Positions 7,542-8,871 of a stretch of DNA of 8,871 bases are shown here, piece by piece. Made by a program: the position numbers and the translations under genes. Source of the DNA: Sphingomonadaceae bacterium (lineage in GTDB: Bacteria; Pseudomonadota; Alphaproteobacteria; Sphingomonadales; Sphingomonadaceae). The notes below the pieces were generated by a model that was not told the origin of the DNA, did no database searches, and saw nothing but the letters and a program-made list of their open reading frames with translations. The stretch covers positions 1 to 8,871 of the forward strand of contig JACDGO010000061.1 of assembly GCA_013821585.1 (NCBI GenBank), written 5' to 3'. Each line of letters begins with the position of its first letter. The stretch's first letter is position 1.

Positions 7542-8660
7542 CTAACCGGCGGCGGACGGCGGACTCCGCAAGAAGGCTTCGACCAGGCGAAGGTGATCGT
7601 CGATCGACGCGGCGAGCGCATAGGGCGCGGCGGCCTTCGTCAGCGCCGCACGGTCGGGCGGTTCGGCAAACGCCGTTTCGATCGCTTTGGCGAGCGCGGG
7701 CGCGTCGCCGATCGGCGTCGGGCGCGGCAGACCGGCGGCGCGCAGCAATTCGCTCAGGCCCGGCGCGCAATCGGTCGCGACCACCGCGCAACCGCACGCC
7801 ATCGCCTCGATCGGCGCGGCGGGCAGCCCCTCCCAGCGCGACGACAGCACGAGCAGGTCGGCGTCGGCGAGCCAGGGCAGGGGGTCGGCGCTGAACCCCG
7901 CGAATACGACGCGATCGGCGATGCCGAGCGCCGTCGCCTGTGCGTCGAGTGCGCTTGCGAGCGGACCATCGCCGACAATCGTCAGCCGCCACGGGCGATG
8001 ACGCAGCAGGGCGAGCGCGCTCAGAAGTGTCGCCTGATCCTTCTGCGGCGCGAGGCGACCGAGCGAGAGCAGCTTCGGTTCGGAACCAGCTTCACGATGC
8101 CCACGCCCGACCGCGAGAATCGCGTCTGTCACGTACGGGTTGTGGACAGCGGCGAAGCGCGCGCGGCCGTACCAGCCGCCGTAGCGCCGGGCGTCAACCT
8201 CGCTGAGCGTCAGCGTCAGGCGCGACAGGTGCGCGGTGAGGCCGAAGCGCCAGCGACGCCATGCAACCGCGACACCCGCCGCGCCGGGACGATCGACCGG
8301 GTTTGTGATCTTGGCGACCGACGCGGTCGACGTGCCTTTGCAGGCGAGCGCGACGGGGAGGTTGCTCTGGTTGCCCGCTGACAGCAGCACGCGCGGACGG
8401 CGACGGCGAACCAGCCGGCGCAGCGCGGGAAGCTGGAGCGCCAGCGACGCGCCACGCGCCAGTCGCGGTGCCGGAACGATCCGCACTTGGACCGAGGGCG
8501 CGATGAGATGCCGCGTCGGCCCTTCGCCGCGCGTCAACCACAGCTCGGTCGAAAGCCCGCGTTCGGCAAATCCATTGGCGAGCAGGATCGCGACGCGGTC
8601 GAGGCCGCCATCGCCCGGTTCGTAGAGATAGACTGCGATGTCGCAGCCCGGCGCGTTCAC
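7542..8660 (-). CDS. Family 4 (GT-B fold) glycosyltransferase
   Basis: Encodes 372 residues, the usual length for a GT4 glycosyltransferase, which moves a sugar from a nucleotide-sugar donor to a lipid, polysaccharide or protein acceptor, normally at the cytoplasmic face of the inner membrane. The N-terminal half carries the acceptor domain with a weak glycine segment G-D-G-G-L-D (16-21) where GT-B enzymes have their first loop. The C-terminal donor domain shows S-L-G-R-L-A-P-Q-K-D (199-208, R202 and K207 as expected phosphate-binding residues), V-G-D-G-P-L (229-234), and the E-x7-E motif from E277 to E285 in W-E-G-L-P-A-A-P-I-E. No transmembrane segment is evident. The GTG start at 8660 overlaps the atpC stop in GTGA, implying translational coupling to the ATP synthase operon. 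A 77-bp gap separates it from cpaF. Donor and acceptor cannot be inferred; exopolysaccharide or glycolipid synthesis are candidates. Confidence 0.87.
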   Translation of the reverse strand: MNAPGCDIAVYLYEPGDGGLDRVAILLANGFAERGLSTELWLTRGEGPTRHLIAPSVQVRIVPAPRLARGASLALQLPALRRLVRRRRPRVLLSAGNQSNLPVALACKGTSTASVAKITNPVDRPGAAGVAVAWRRWRFGLTAHLSRLTLTLSEVDARRYGGWYGRARFAAVHNPYVTDAILAVGRGHREAGSEPKLLSLGRLAPQKDQATLLSALALLRHRPWRLTIVGDGPLASALDAQATALGIADRVVFAGFSADPLPWLADADLLVLSSRWEGLPAAPIEAMACGCAVVATDCAPGLSELLRAAGLPRPTPIGDAPALAKAIETAFAEPPDRAALTKAAAPYALAASIDDHLRLVEAFLRSPPSAAG

Positions 8661-8871
8661 TGTCCGAGCATCGCCTGCTCCGCGAGCACCGTCAGCCCCG
8701 ACGCATTAACCTCGGCGAACCCGCCCGTCACGCGAATGCGGTGCGAAACCGTGTTCGGGCTCGAATAGACCCGGATCTCGCTGTCGCGGATCGTCGTCAT
8801 CACCGGCATGTGGCCGTGCAGCACGCCGAAATCGCCCTCGCTCCCCGGAACGACGACCATAAAGGCGTCGT
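8657..8871 (-). CDS. atpC: ATP synthase F1 epsilon subunit, 3' part
   Basis: The last 70 codons are visible; the gene runs off the right edge. Epsilon is part of the central stalk of F1Fo ATP synthase. The visible part matches the N-terminal beta-sandwich domain: M-V-V-V-P-G-S-E-G-D-F-G-V-L followed by H-G-H-M-P-V-M-T-T-I-R, then G-G-F-A-E-V-N-x-x-G-L-T-V-L-A-E. The protein stops at A-M-L-G-Q, where the E. coli subunit continues with D-L-D-E-A-R-A and its two inhibitory C-terminal helices, so this subunit is the short form of roughly 80-90 residues in total. A methionine at 8860 is internal to the family alignment, not the start: the frame continues upstream as D-A-F. The stop TGA overlaps the GTG of the glycosyltransferase. 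The other atp genes are expected beyond the right edge. Confidence 0.9.
   Translation of the reverse strand, partial: DAFMVVVPGSEGDFGVLHGHMPVMTTIRDSEIRVYSSPNTVSHRIRVTGGFAEVNASGLTVLAEQAMLGQ

Noticed and set aside
7465..7992. Upstream extension of the cpaF frame into the glycosyltransferase
   Set aside because: Arginine/alanine-rich shadow sequence in another frame of the glycosyltransferase, which has clear GT4 motifs in its own frame.

Overview
The window is high-GC DNA with dense gene packing, several GTG starts and 4-base gene overlaps. Gene content (PhaR-type regulator with a thiolase, CpaF secretion ATPase, a short ATP synthase epsilon subunit, an MHS-type transporter) points to an alphaproteobacterium, most likely a sphingomonad. 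That taxonomic call is inference from protein character, not from a marker gene. It looks like chromosomal housekeeping and metabolic sequence. I see no insertion sequence, prophage, CRISPR array, rRNA or tRNA.

Layout. Bases 1-171 hold no convincing gene but contain a perfect 13-bp hairpin (45-82). A small HHE/hemerythrin-like gene (172-594, +) follows, with codon use that looks more AT-tolerant than its neighbours. It converges on a secreted cupredoxin-like protein (656-1033, -). A 264-bp divergent gap (1034-1297) holds an imperfect inverted repeat. It leads to a two-gene + strand unit: an MHS-family MFS transporter with an extra periplasmic loop (1298-2899) overlapping alanine racemase, alr (2896-3909), by GTGA. 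The alr stop interlocks with the stop of a minus-strand acetyl-CoA acetyltransferase (3906-5081). A 118-bp divergent promoter region separates that thiolase from the polyhydroxyalkanoate regulator phaR (5200-5745, +), which is followed after 4 bases by a 63-aa two-helix membrane protein (5750-5941).

The right third is a minus-strand block read from the right edge: the 3' end of atpC (ATP synthase epsilon, 8657-8871, partial), a GT4-type glycosyltransferase overlapping it by 4 bases (7542-8660), a 77-bp gap, and cpaF (5938-7464), the Flp/Tad pilus secretion ATPase, without visible tad partners.

How the genes may work together: the thiolase makes acetoacetyl-CoA, the first step towards polyhydroxybutyrate, and PhaR senses or represses polymer metabolism, so 3906-5745 is a small carbon-storage locus without phaB or phaC in view. 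Alr supplies D-alanine for peptidoglycan; its translational coupling to a transporter is suggestive but the transporter's substrate cannot be read from sequence. No clearly new multi-gene system is evident. The most notable points are the epsilon subunit that ends at its beta-sandwich, the glycosyltransferase coupled to atpC, the transporter's cysteine-bearing loop, the HHE protein with altered metal-ligand positions, and two convergent gene pairs that share a CTAG stop palindrome.
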